From positions 457,662,390 to 457,726,389 of the forward strand of contig CM077672.1 of assembly GCA_039707655.1 (NCBI GenBank): a stretch of DNA of 64,000 nt, in the 5' to 3' direction. Of this stretch, positions 31,219-42,161 are shown piece by piece; the stretch's first letter is position 1; each line of letters begins with the position of its first letter. A model generated the notes under the pieces. The model did not search any database. It was given only the letters and a program-made list of their open reading frames with translations, and was not told where the DNA came from. The stretch comes from Elymus sibiricus. Its lineage: Eukaryota > Streptophyta > Magnoliopsida > Poales > Poaceae. The translations under genes and the position numbers were made by a program.

Positions 31219-32755
31219 TCCTACTTGTAAACTGCGTTGGGATTTTCCCCGAAGAGGAGGGGTGATGCAGCACAGTAGAGATAAGTATTTCCCTTAGTGA
31301 GAACCAAGGTATCAATCTAGTAGGAGAACCACGCAAAACCTCGTGAGCAGCACCTGCACACACAAAAGCAAATACTTGCACCCAACGCGGGCAAGAGGGT
31401 TGTCAATCCCCTTAAACTCGTTATTTGCAAGCATTAAATATCATACTGGTAGATAGATAAATTGCAAAAGAAAATAAAAGTAAATAAAATTCAGAAAGTA
31501 TTTTTAGGTTTTCTTTTTATATGATTTAAGTAGACCCGGGGGCCATAGTTTTCACTAGAGGCTTATCTCTCGAACGCATAGCATACGGTGGGTAAACAAA
31601 TTACTGGTGGGCAATTGATAGAAAAGCGCATAGTTATGACAATATTCAAGGCAATGATCATGTATATAGGAATCACGTCCGAGACCAGTAGACTGACTCC
31701 TGCCTGCATCTACTACTATTACTCCACCCATCGACCGCTATCCAGCATGCATCTAGGGTATTAAGTTAATCAAAACGGAGTAACGCCTGGCCTTAAGCAA
31801 GATGACATGATGTAGACAAAGTAAACCCAATCAATATGAATAAACCCCATTGTTTTACCCCTAATGGCAACAATACAAATACGTGTCTTGTCCCTTTCTG
31901 TCACTGGGATATAGAACACCGCAAGATTGAACCCATTACAAAGCACCTCTCCCACTGAAGATAAATCAATCTAGTTGGCCAAGCCAAACGGATAGATTGG
32001 AGAGAAATACAAAGCTATAACAATCATGCATACAAGAATTCAGAAAAGACTCAAATATTTCTCATGAATAATTTGAACATAAACCCACAATTCATCGGAT
32101 CCCAACAAACACATTGCAAAAGAAGATTACATCGGATAGAACTCCAAGAAGATCGAGGAGAAGAAGTCAACTAGCTACTAGCTATGGACCCATAGGTCTA
32201 TGGTAAACTACTCACACATCATCGGAAGGGTGGCAAGGTTGATGTAGAAGCCCTTCGTGATCGATTCCCCCTCCGGCAGAGTGCCAGAAAAGGCTTCCAT
32301 ATGGGATCATGGAAGAACAGAAGCTAGCAGCAGTGGAAAATTTATTTTGTGGGGCTCTCTGTTGGTTTCCCAATATTTTAGAATTTATAGAAGTGGAATT
32401 AGGTCAAAAGGAGCCATGAGAGGCCCACAAGGCATCTTGGCGTGCCCCCTGGGGGCGCGTGGGGTTGCCTTGTGGCTTCCTCGTGAGGCTTCTGGCCTCC
32501 TCCCAAAGCTTCTAGGGTCGCTTTTGTCTAGAAAAAAATCATCAAAAAGTTTCGTAGAGTTTGGACTTCGTTTCGTACTGACTTCCTGAAAAACCAAAAA
32601 CAAGAAGAAAACATCAACTGGCACTGGGCACCAGGTTAATAGGTTAGTCCCAGAAAATGATATAAAATAGCATATAATTGCATATAAAATATCCCAGATT
32701 GATAATATAATAGCATGGAACAATCAAAAACTATAGATACATTGGAGACGTATCA
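31219..32755 (-). repeat. Gypsy LTR C, about 1.5 kb
   Basis: Minus strand starts TGATACGTCTCCAATG (32755) and ends near ACAAGTAGGA (31219). This LTR start is very common in Triticeae Gypsy elements (Sabrina/Fatima type by recall). Confidence 0.85.
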
Positions 32756-33854
32756 AGGCCTTTTCCGACACCCTGCCGGAGGGGGAATCGATCACGGATG
32801 GCTTCCACATCAACCTTGCTGCCCTACCGATGATGTGTGAGTAGTTCACCACAGACCTGCAGGTCCATAGCTAGTAGCTTCATGACTTATTCTCTCTCTT
32901 TGATCTTCAATACAACGTTCTCCTCGATCTTCTTGGAGTTATATTCGATGTAATCTTCTTTTGCGGTCTGTTTGTTGGGATCCGATGAATTGTGGGGTTA
33001 TGATCAGATTATTCATGAGAAGTAATTGAGTCTTTTCTGAACTTTATTATGCATGATTTTATAGCTTTGTATTTCTCTCCGATCTATCCATTTGGTTTGG
33101 CCAACTAGATTGATTTATCTTCAGTGGGAGAGGTGCTTTGTGATGGGTTCCATCTTGCGGTGTTCGATATCCCGGTGATAGAAAGGGACAAGACATGTAT
33201 TTGTATTGTTGTCATTAAGGGTAAAACGACGGGGTTTATTCATATTGATTGGGTTTACTTTGTCTACATCATGTCATGTTGCTTAAGGCGTTACTCTGTT
33301 TTTATTAACTTAATACCCTAGATGCATGTTGGATAGCGGTCGATAGATGGAGTAATAGTAGTAGATGCAGGCAGGAGTCGGTGTACTTGTCTCGGACGTG
33401 ATGCCTATATACATGATCATTGCCTTGAATATTGTCATAACTATGTGCTTTTCTATCAATTGCCCAACAGTAATTTGTCTACCCAGCGTATGCTATGTGT
33501 TCGAGAGAGAAGCGTCTAGTGAAAACTATGGCCCCCGGGTCTACTTTAATCATAAAAAGAAAACTAAAAATACCTTGCTACAATTTTATTTCTTTTAGTT
33601 TGATTTAAAATTTATCTATCTACCACTACAAGCTTTAATGCTTGCAGGTAACGAGTTCAAGGGGATTGACGACCTTCTTGCCCGTGTTGGGTGCAAGTAT
33701 TTGCTTTTGTGTGTGCAGGTGTTGTTCACAAGGCTTTGCGTGATTCTCCTACTGGTTCGATAACCTTGGTTCTCACTGAGGGAAATACTTATCTCTATTG
33801 TACTGCATCTCCTCTCCTCTTCAGGGAAAATCCCAACGCAGCTCACAAGTAGCA
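32756..33854 (+). repeat. Gypsy LTR D, 5'-truncated, plus strand
   Basis: Begins abruptly (aggccttttccgacaccc) directly at the outer end of LTR C and runs to the normal LTR end AAGTAGCA at 33854. It is the reverse complement of 31219-32297, so C and D form an inverted repeat with about 1.05 kb arms and a loop of about 460 bp (the first part of LTR C). Confidence 0.85.
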
Positions 33855-33881
33855 GCAGCCCATCCTGTGCTCCATGGCGTG

Positions 33882-34025
33882 TTCTACTTGTGATGGGCGT
33901 TGGGATTTCTCGAAGAGGAAGGGAAATGTAGTGTAGTAGCAGATAGTATTTCCCTTAGTTAAGAACCAAGGTTTATCGAACCAGTGGAAGACACCACACA
34001 AACAATATAAACGATACCTACACAC

Positions 34026-34075
<50 letters not shown>

Positions 34076-35274
34076 AAAGCAAAGCAAACGCTTGCACCCA
34101 ACGAAGGCTAATAAATTACTGTTGGGCAATTAACAGAATATCGCATAGTTATGATGATTCTTCATGGCATGATCAATATATATGCATTATGTCCGTGACA
34201 AGTAGACCATTAAACTTACTGACGCCTACTACTATTACTCCACCCCAAGACCGCTATCCGGCATACATCTCAAAGTATTAAGTTCATGACAAATAGAGTA
34301 ATGCTTTAAGCAAGATGACATAATGTAGACAAAGTAAGACCAAACAATATGTTCGAACACCTTCATTTTATCCTCAATAGCAGCAATACAAATATGTGAC
34401 TTGCAACTCCTCCTGTCAGAAAGTAAGGACATCGCAAGATTGAACCTACTACCAAGCACCTCTCCCACTGAAGATAAATCAATCTAATCGACCAAGAAAG
34501 ATAGATATATCAAAAAGAAATACAAGGCTATAAATCACACATAAATAAATCTCAGAAAAGACTCAAATACTTTCAATGAATAATCTGACCATAAACCCAC
34601 AATTCATCGGATCCCAACAAACACACCGTGAGAATTACATCAAATAGATCTCCGAAGAGATCATTGTACTGAAGATCAAAGAGAGAGAGAGAGAGAAAGC
34701 CATCTAGCTACTGCTATGGACCCATAAGTCCTATGGGAACTACTCACACATCATCATGGAGGCAGCAAGGTCGATGAAGATTGTCTCCCCAATGGTTTCC
34801 CCCTCTGGCATAGTACCGGAAAAGGCCTCTAGATGGGATCGTGGAAGAATAGAGGCTTGCGGCAGCAATAAAATTGTTTTGGGTCTCGCTTCGGGGGTTT
34901 CTGGATTTTAGAAAATTTATAGGCCAGAGATTAGGTCAAACGGAGCCACATGGGCCCCACAAGTGCTGATGGCACCCCCCTAGGGCACGCCCCTTGAGCT
35001 TTTTGCTTCCTCGTGCATCTTCTGGTCTCTCCCCAAATTTTCTAGGGTCTCTTCTAGTCCAGAAAAAATCACCATAAAGTTTCATCGTGTTTGGACTTTG
35101 TTTGGTATGGTTTTTCTGCGAAACAAAAAAAGGAAAAAAATAGGAACTGGCACTGGGCACTAAGTTAATAGGTTAGTCCACAAAAATGATATAAAATGGC
35201 ATATAAAGCATACAAGATTGGTAATATAATAGCATGAAACAATCAAAAATTATAGATACGTCAGAGATGTATCA
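33882..35274 (-). repeat. Gypsy LTR E, minus strand
   Basis: Minus strand starts TGATACATCTCTGACG at 35274 and ends near 33882. It is tail to tail with LTR D across about 27 bp, with a deletion relative to C near the CA-repeat at 34020. No internal region of this element remains beside it. Confidence 0.85.
34020..34078. repeat. CA/GT microsatellite
   Basis: About 28 CA dinucleotides with rare interruptions, inside LTR E where related LTRs have the 'cacctgcacacacaa' segment, so it grew from that seed. Confidence 0.95.
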
Positions 35275-35871
35275 GTGTGCAGTGAGGTCTTGCTGATTGG
35301 AGCGAGACGGGCAAGAAGAGAGGATTGTAGCGAGAGCGAGGAGTGCGGCGGCCTATTAAATAGCGGCTCGGGCGCCATTAAGGAAGCAGTTGGGAGGAAG
35401 GTGGTCGTCGGAGTGAGGTCAAAGGGCTCACCTCTCGGTGAGCCTGCGCAGCGGCCTGTTCGCATGCCTCTCATCTCGTCAACTCATAGGGCTGCTCGCA
35501 CAGCACCTTCTGGCCTTTCAGTAGCGGAACGCGTGGTGGCACGTATATGGTTGGCCTAACGCACACGGTTGGTACGAACTATGTGCGATGAGGGCATCGC
35601 AAGCAGTATAAAATATACTCGTGTGCGATACGTAGATGTAAGACGTGCGTGTTCATTAGGCAAACAATTTAAAGAAACGAATTGTTTGTGATGGACTGGA
35701 CGATCACACACCATTTATCAACGAATACTCATGTGTGATGATCTTCCTTCATTTTTAAGTTTTCCATTAATGGCGTTATCCCAACACGGTGCCCCTTTCT
35801 CACCACTCCCCCATCGGTTTCCCGCCAGGAGCAAGAGTGGGCATAAAAGCTACTGCCTAGTGCATGGAGCA
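35275..35871. other. Unassigned 0.6 kb, possible CACTA-type remnant
   Basis: Sequence between two Gypsy LTRs that is not LTR. The right half has repeats of a TGTGCGAT/TGTGTGAT motif in both orientations (near 35582, 35613, 35705, 35732), reminiscent of subterminal repeats of some grass CACTA elements, but no CACTA terminus is visible. The left half is GC-richer, with a TATA-like 'ctattaaatag' at 35352. No gene is supported. Confidence 0.3.
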
Positions 35872-37280
35872 TGACTCGTCTCTATCATATCTACTTTTCC
35901 AAATACTTTTGCTCTTGTTTTGGACTATAATTTGCCTGATTTGAATGGAACTAACCCGGAATGACGATGTTTTCAGCAGAACTACCATGGTGTTGTTTTT
36001 GTGCAGAAATCAAAGTTCTCGGAATTGGACGAAACTTTCTGGGGATTTTTTATGGAATATATAAAAAATATTGGCTCAAGAATCAACTAGAGAGGGGGGG
36101 CCTGTTGCTCACAAGGCAAGAGGGCGTGACCCCCCTTAGGGCATGCCCTGATGCCTTGTGGGGCACACAGAGGTCCTTCTGACCTAATTCCAGCTCTATA
36201 AATTTGAGAAAAAAGTGAAGAAGAAGTTTCATCGCATTTTACGATACGGAGCCGCCGCCACCTCATGTTCTTCATCGGGAGGGCTGATCTGGAGTCCGTT
36301 CGGGGCTCCGGAGAGGGGGGTTCGTCGTCATCGTCATCATCAACCATCCTCCATCACCAATTTCATGATGCTCACCACCGGGTGTGAGTAATTTCTCCGT
36401 AGGCTTGCTGGACGGTGATGGGTTGGCAGAGATTTATCATGTAATCGAGTTAGTTTTGTTAGGGCTTGATCCCTAGTATCCACTATGTTCTGAGATTGAT
36501 GTTCCTATTACTTTGCTATGCTTAATGCTTGTCACTAGGGCCCGAGTGCCATGATTTCAGATCTGAACCTTTATGTGTTTTCATGAATATATTTCAGTTA
36601 TCGATCCTATTCTCTTGGTATATGCACTTGATATTGTTCTGATCCGTAGACCCCATAGTGACAATTGTTTGGGATACTCTCCGGGGATGACTGTAATTCG
36701 AGGAGTTCATGTATTCACCATGTGTTAATGCTTTGTTCCGGTTCTCTATTAAAAGGAGGCCTTAATATCCCTTAGTTTCCTTATGGATCCCGCTGCCACG
36801 GGAGGGTAGGACAAAAGATGTCATACAAGTTCTTACTATAAGCACGTATGACTATATACAGAATACATGCCTACATTACATTGATGAATTGGAGCTATTG
36901 TGTATCGCTCTAGGTTGTGATTGTTACATGATGAATGTCATCCAACATAAGTATCCATCACTAATCCAATGCCTATGCTTTTCGCATATTGATCTTTTCT
37001 AAGTTACTATTGTTCCTGCTGCTGTTACAATCACTACAAAACTGCTACTGTTACCATCTTTGTTACTATTGCTACTATTACTACTGCTATCAAAACTATC
37101 ACACTACTGTGCTACTAAACACTTTGCTGCAGATATTTAGTTCTCCAGGTGTGGTTGAATTGACAACTCAACTGCTAATACTCACATATATTCTTTGGCT
37201 CCCCTTGTGTTAAATCAATAAATTTGGGTGAAATACTACCCTCGAAGACTGTCGCGATCCCCTATACTTGTGGGTTATCA
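35872..37280 (+). repeat. 5' LTR of Gypsy element G (Wham/Sabrina-like), about 1.4 kb
   Basis: Starts TGACTCGTCTCTATC and ends ACTTGTGGGTTATCA, the same end as the LTR at 2640. It contains a CTGCTGTTAC/ACTACTGCT-rich stretch at 37010-37110. It is directly followed by a perfect primer-binding site. Confidence 0.85.
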
Positions 37281-37291
37281 AGACCTTTTTC

Positions 37292-37309
37292 TGGCGCCGT
37301 TGCCGGGGA
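37292..37309 (+). other. Primer-binding site, element G (tRNA-Asp, perfect)
   Basis: TGGCGCCGTTGCCGGGGA, the exact complement of the plant tRNA-Asp 3' end, 11 bp after the LTR. Confidence 0.95.
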
Positions 37310-37358
37310 GCATAGCTCTATTTGTTGAGTCACTTGGGATTAATATCTATTGATAAAT

Positions 37359-39412
37359 ATGAAGAATCTAAAAGACACTAAGACCAAGATCATTCCCTCA
37401 AAGACGAGGGGAGGTAAGGAACTGCCATCTAGCTCCGCACTTGATTCACCTTTTGTTTTGAGTAAGCTTGCGACACCACCACCTGCTATTCATTCTGATA
37501 CATTGCAAGTAATTGATGATACTACTTCAGCTATAAATTATACTTATGATGATGCTAGTACTATGCTTGATAATACTGTGCCACTAGGTGAATTTCTTGA
37601 TGAACAAATTGCTAAAGCTAAAGAAACTAAGAATGCAGAAATTGATAAAACTGATGAAAATTATGAAAATTATGATTCACCTATTATTCCTAGCCCTCCT
37701 ACTAGAGTTGAAGTGCCTAAGATACCTAATGGTTATGTTATAGATGGAGAAACAGCTAGAGAGATCCTTGCTTGTAATGATAGAGATGATGTTAGAAAAT
37801 TACTGGCTAAGCTTAAAGAAAAGTCTATGATGGAGAGAATGAAATATGATCCTAAGTCTGCTACCTCTCCTATCTTTGTTACCGATAAGGATTATGAATT
37901 CTGTTGATCCTGAGTTAATTACTTTGGTTGAATCTGATCCTTTTCATGGTTATGAAACTGAAACTGTTGTGGCACACCTTACTAAATTGAATGATATAGA
38001 CACCCTATTTGCTCATGAGGAAAAAATTCATTACTACTACATTCTTAAGTTGTTTCCTTTCTCATTAAAGGGTGATGCTAAGAAATGGTTTAATACTCTT
38101 TCTCCTGGTTGTGTGCGTAGTCCCCAGGATATGATATACTACTTCTCTGAAAAATATTTTCCTGCTCATAAGAAACAAGCTGCTTTACAGGAAATATTTA
38201 ACTTTGTGCAAATTGAAGAAGAGAATCTCCCTCAAGCTTGGGGGAGACTTCTCCAATTACTTAATGCTTTGCCTGATCATCCTCTTAAGAAAAATGAAAT
38301 ATTTGATATCTTTTATAATGGACTAATCAATGCTTCTAGGGACTACCTAGATAGTTGTGCTGGTTGTGTTTTCAGGAAACGAACTATTGAACAGACTAAA
38401 GAACTATTGAATAATATATTAAAGAATGCTAATGATTGGACACTTCCTGAACCACCACCCAAACAAACTCCAATGAAGAGAGGTATTCTATTCCTTAGTC
38501 CTGAAGATATGCAAGAGGCAAAGAAATCTATGAAAGAAAAAGGTATTAAATCTGAAGATGTTAAGAATTTACCACCTATTGAAGAAATACATGGGCTCAA
38601 AATCCCAACACAGATAGTAGAGGTAAATTCTCTTATTAGATTTGATGAAAGTGATATCCCTTATAACAAATGCTAGTCAATGCTTGTATGAGTTTGATAA
38701 TTACATCATTAAGCAAGACCACTTTAATATGTATGTTAATAATCAATTAAAATGCAATGCCTTCATGATAGATTGTTTGAGTGATTTGATGTTTAGAACT
38801 GCTAATGATGTTAAGGGCTTAAGTAAACATGCTTCTATGGTTCATACTCAGTTAGCACAAATTGCTAAGTCCCAAAATGATTTGCTTGATGAAATGAATA
38901 ATAAAATGAATGATCGTGATGTTAGAGTTGTTACTAGAGGAGGTAGAATGACTCAGGAGCCATTGTATCCTGAAGGTCATCCTAAAAGAATTGAACAAGA
39001 TTCTCAAAGAATTAATATTGATGCACCTAGTCCATCTAAGAAGAAAAAGAAAATTGGTAGAATTTTGCATGCCTCTACTGAACCTAAGATAGAAAAACCT
39101 CCTGAGAATCATAATGATGTTTCTATTTCTGATGCTGAAACACAATCTGGTAATAAACACCCACCTAATGACAATGATAATGATAATGATGTTCATGTTG
39201 ATGTTCAACCAGATAATGATGTAGAAATAGAACCTACTGTTGATCTTGATAACCCACCTCCTAAGAATAAAAGATATGATAAACGAGATTTCATTGCTAG
39301 GAAACATGGAGAAGAAAGAGAACCATGGGTTCAAAAACCTATGCCTTTTCCTACTGAACCATCTAGAAATAAAGATGAGGAAGACTTTGAGCGCTTTGTT
39401 GAAATGCTTAGA
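37359..39412 (+). pseudogene. Gag of element G, two frameshifts, cut by LARD insertion
   Basis: ATG 37359 opens an acidic N-terminal region (to about 37900, frame 0). A frameshift near 37890 leads to frame 1 with the capsid core (FPFSLKGDAKKWFNTL, ENLPQAWGRLLQLLNALP, FYNGLINASRDYLDSCAG), clear Retrotrans_gag. A second frameshift near 38670 leads to frame 2 with a coiled coil, an Arg/Gly patch (VTRGGRMTQEPLYPEGHP), a Lys/Pro-rich basic patch and an acidic tail. Reading stops being gag at residue LR next to 39412, where the LARD begins. A few more gag codons (IFLRMN) follow the LARD at 51288-51305. Gag would have been unusually long (over 680 residues) before protease. Confidence 0.85.
39408..39412. 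repeat. Target-site duplication of LARD 1, left (TTAGA)
   Basis: TTAGA before the LTR and TTACA after the other LTR (51283-51287) form a 5-bp duplication with one substitution. Joining the two sides restores the gag frame of element G. Confidence 0.8.
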
Positions 39413-39856
39413 TGTGGCACCCCGGCTCAGAGAGATTGGAACACCCCGTATTCCAGCCCAGCGATCAAGTCTTCTGGAATACGGCACTGCTTGGCATAGA
39501 ACAAATCAGCTCTTTATAACGAATAAACGGGGTACAAGGGTCCGATGTTACAAAGGATTACAGGGGCATGGTGATACTATGCCTGCTTAGATAGTTCTAT
39601 GCTAGCAGTGGAACAACTCATAGCGGAATAAATTCTAGCAGCGGAGCAGCGGCGACGATGATGAACTCCACTCCGCAGGGACTCTGGCTGGGACACATCC
39701 TAGAGCGCAACCTTGGGATCCTCGACAAACAAGCAATCACGGCATCACTTGCAATCTGGCATGACACGCCAGGTGAGTACTTTGAATGTACTCGCAAGCT
39801 CACAGCAACCAAAGCAATCAAGACATACAACAGCATGGCATTTACAGGTTAATCAT

Positions 39857-40015
39857 CAATGACGAACATGATGCTACTAGAATCAACATGAAAGTGAGCA
39901 TGGCATGTACATGTTACTCAAGATATGAACATGATGCTACTAGAATTAACATGAGAGTGAGCATGGCATGTACATGTTACTCAAGATATGAACATGATGA
40001 TACTAGCACTAGCAT
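39857..40015. repeat. Tandem repeat in LARD LTR, about 60-bp unit
   Basis: Two and a half copies containing 'gagcatggcatgtacatgtt' and 'catgatgctactag'. The same array lies in LTR B at 47272-47430, so it predates insertion. Confidence 0.85.
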
Positions 40016-41635
40016 GCAAGGGGGTCGATGTTTAAGGTCTCATGGACCAACTTACTCTGCTCAGAGGTTATCTCATAACCACCTTAGGCATCAATCTTTC
40101 TTACCGTCGTGATCATCACTAGATCACCTCATGATCAATTATCATCAAGAATACCATCGAGATCATCTCATGACCACATAAAGATCAACCAATTTCTTTC
40201 CTCATCGAACTGAGGTTTTTATTATTCAGATTATTATTACTGTTGACCCATCGTGTGACCTACTACGAACTGTGTCCATGACAGAGGACGCGGCTATCGA
40301 TTGATTATACACTCTGCAGAGGTTAGTACACTATACCCACACTACGGAACTCATGGCTACGTGCCCCCATTCGGGTGGACCAACGACATTCCGACAAAAC
40401 CAATCTATTGCATGGCACTCTCCCAGCCACTCCGACAAACTCCCCTTTGGGCTATGTCTTGGGTGACCCCGATGCCAACTCGTGACATCCGCCACCTCTG
40501 TGGTTGCCACCGTCATGGCCAAACATAAACATCGTCCCAAACGGGGACCTCAGTACCATAAAACTCGGGTACTCAAGGCTTATGGCCGGCTACCTGATCA
40601 GGGTAGCGCGCGCACATAACCTTCCCTAGTAGGAGGCACCGCCGAGAGGCATGACAATAGACCGCATTAGGGCCTCCCCATCCAGGCAAGTGTGGCTGCA
40701 CTGGTGAGCTCGATTCGGTGGCACCATGACTCAGCCAACAGATTTGTTCAAGTTCGATTAATGTCAGGTTCAACTTGAATGGTGATGAGCTGAGTGTAAC
40801 CATGGATGAGCAACATAACCATTTAACATTATTACATCAACAATGAAAAATCATTTAGTCTACGGGATGCAAATGAGCATAGCATAATGACGAACATGAA
40901 TATCACAAGTATTTTCATAACAAACCCTAACTACTCATATGAGGATATCATTATCACTAGCCTTAGGAATGATTACAAGAATAAAACATGAGAATAATAT
41001 CCTTAGCAATTAATCATTTCACTCACTAGATGAAAATGAACATGGCATAAGCAATGAGCATGGATTCATGAGCATATCAGTAACATTCAAAATAATCATA
41101 TGAATAAATAATTATTCGAACATTCAAGTGAAACCCATGACTATTGCAATGCCATCATGCAAGTGGCTATCGTGGCTTGCCTGGGGATGGAGGATTCATC
41201 GGGGAGAAGTGCGATGAACTCGCGGAAAGAATCACCGGAAAAGTTTCCCTCCAGGCCGAGCTGTTTTAAGGGCAAGGGCAAAATGGTCATTTTCATAGTG
41301 TGAAAACCTCATGAAAATGGTACCATCGGAATGGGCTCGACGAACTAAGATCGTGGGCTTTGGAATCACCTGAATCGGAGTCACGGTTGCCGAGATACGG
41401 CCGTTCGTTTGTTAGGTAGAAAATTAAATAAAAATATTCATTTCTGCCGCTAATGGACGAACATCCGCAAAATAAGGGTTTCGGCCGGCGGCTGGAAACA
41501 GAAAGCGCCTTTACCAGAAATACGTCTTCGCTGCGGGCAAATGTATTCTGGCCTGAAGTAGTCCGGAGTACGCTTTCCAACGATGAAAACGTATTCAACA
41601 GAATACGTCTTCACTTTAAAATGCGCGGGCCAGGG

Positions 41636-42046
41636 TCAACGCCTTTGTCTGGCCGACATGTGGGGCCCGAGAGGATGTGGGGCCCACTGGCTAGGTCTTC
41701 TCCTTCCTCCCGCGTGCTCGCACTCTGCCGAGGGGAGGGCCGACCCCGATGGCGATGGCCAGCGGCACGGGCCACCGTTCGAGGCACCTGGCCTATCGGC
41801 GAGCTCGGGAAGAGGCGCCGCTCCCACCTGGCCCAAGCACGACCGCTGAGGAGGCACAAAGCGGCAGCGGACTTGCTCGTGGCGGACGGCGGCTCGGCCA
41901 CGATGGGCACGGGCGATACGGCGGTCCGACGAGCGAGAGGAAGGTCGGGGAAGCTCCGCCATGCTCTGGTGACTCTTCTGGTGGGGAGAGGAGAGGGAGT
42001 GAGGCTCGGCATTGGACGAATTTAAGCCGAGGGAGGCGACGGCCAT
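41636..42046 (-). CDS. LTR-encoded ORF after the LARD TATA box, 136 codons, doubtful
   Basis: ATG at 42044-42046, with strong Kozak context, lies about 110 bp downstream of the LTR TATA box and is read to 41636. The protein is Pro/Ser/Arg-rich with no recognised domain or membrane segment. LTR B encodes the same ORF with many substitutions and no stop (49101-49511). Both are open, but GC-rich sequence keeps frames open by chance and the two LTRs are copies of one template, so this is weak evidence. I list it because position relative to TATA and ATG context are right. No function is proposed. Confidence 0.25.
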   Translation of the reverse strand: MAVASLGLNSSNAEPHSLSSPHQKSHQSMAELPRPSSRSSDRRIARAHRGRAAVRHEQVRCRFVPPQRSCLGQVGAAPLPELADRPGASNGGPCRWPSPSGSALPSAECEHAGGRRRPSQWAPHPLGPHMSARQRR

Positions 42047-42152
42047 GGCGGCTGTGGGCGGGCAGGGAGGCTCCTCGAGCTCGGTAGAGTGACTAGGGGG
42101 GCTTTGGGAGTGAGAGAGAGTAGCTGGTGCGGAGAGACACGGCTGGGAGTGG

Positions 42153-42161
42153 CTTATATAG
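42153..42161 (-). promoter_or_regulatory. TATA box of LARD 1 LTR A
   Basis: Minus-strand CTATATAAG in a GC-rich context (gccgcgg upstream), followed by a CT-rich leader and an ATG at 42046 in GCCGCCATGGCC context. The identical arrangement is in LTR B (TATA 49617-49625). It is likely the element promoter. Confidence 0.6.

Larger units (their letters stand above)
29712..32755 (-). mobile_element. Gypsy element C (Sabrina/Wham-like), LTR plus gag, 3' part truncated
   Basis: On the minus strand: LTR 32755-31219, primer-binding site 31207-31190, gag 31013-30195, then a short non-coding region that stops at 29712. No protease or pol. It is oriented opposite to element B and abuts its truncated LTR. 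Confidence 0.85.

Noticed and set aside
37010..37120. Possible coding poly-repeat (CTGCTGTTAC)
   Set aside because: Lies inside LTR G before the LTR end; a simple repeat typical of this LTR family.
38852..39487. 211-codon minus-strand ORF rich in Ile, Asn and Phe
   Set aside because: It is the exact antisense of the gag tail; composition follows from complementing GAT/AAT-rich codons.
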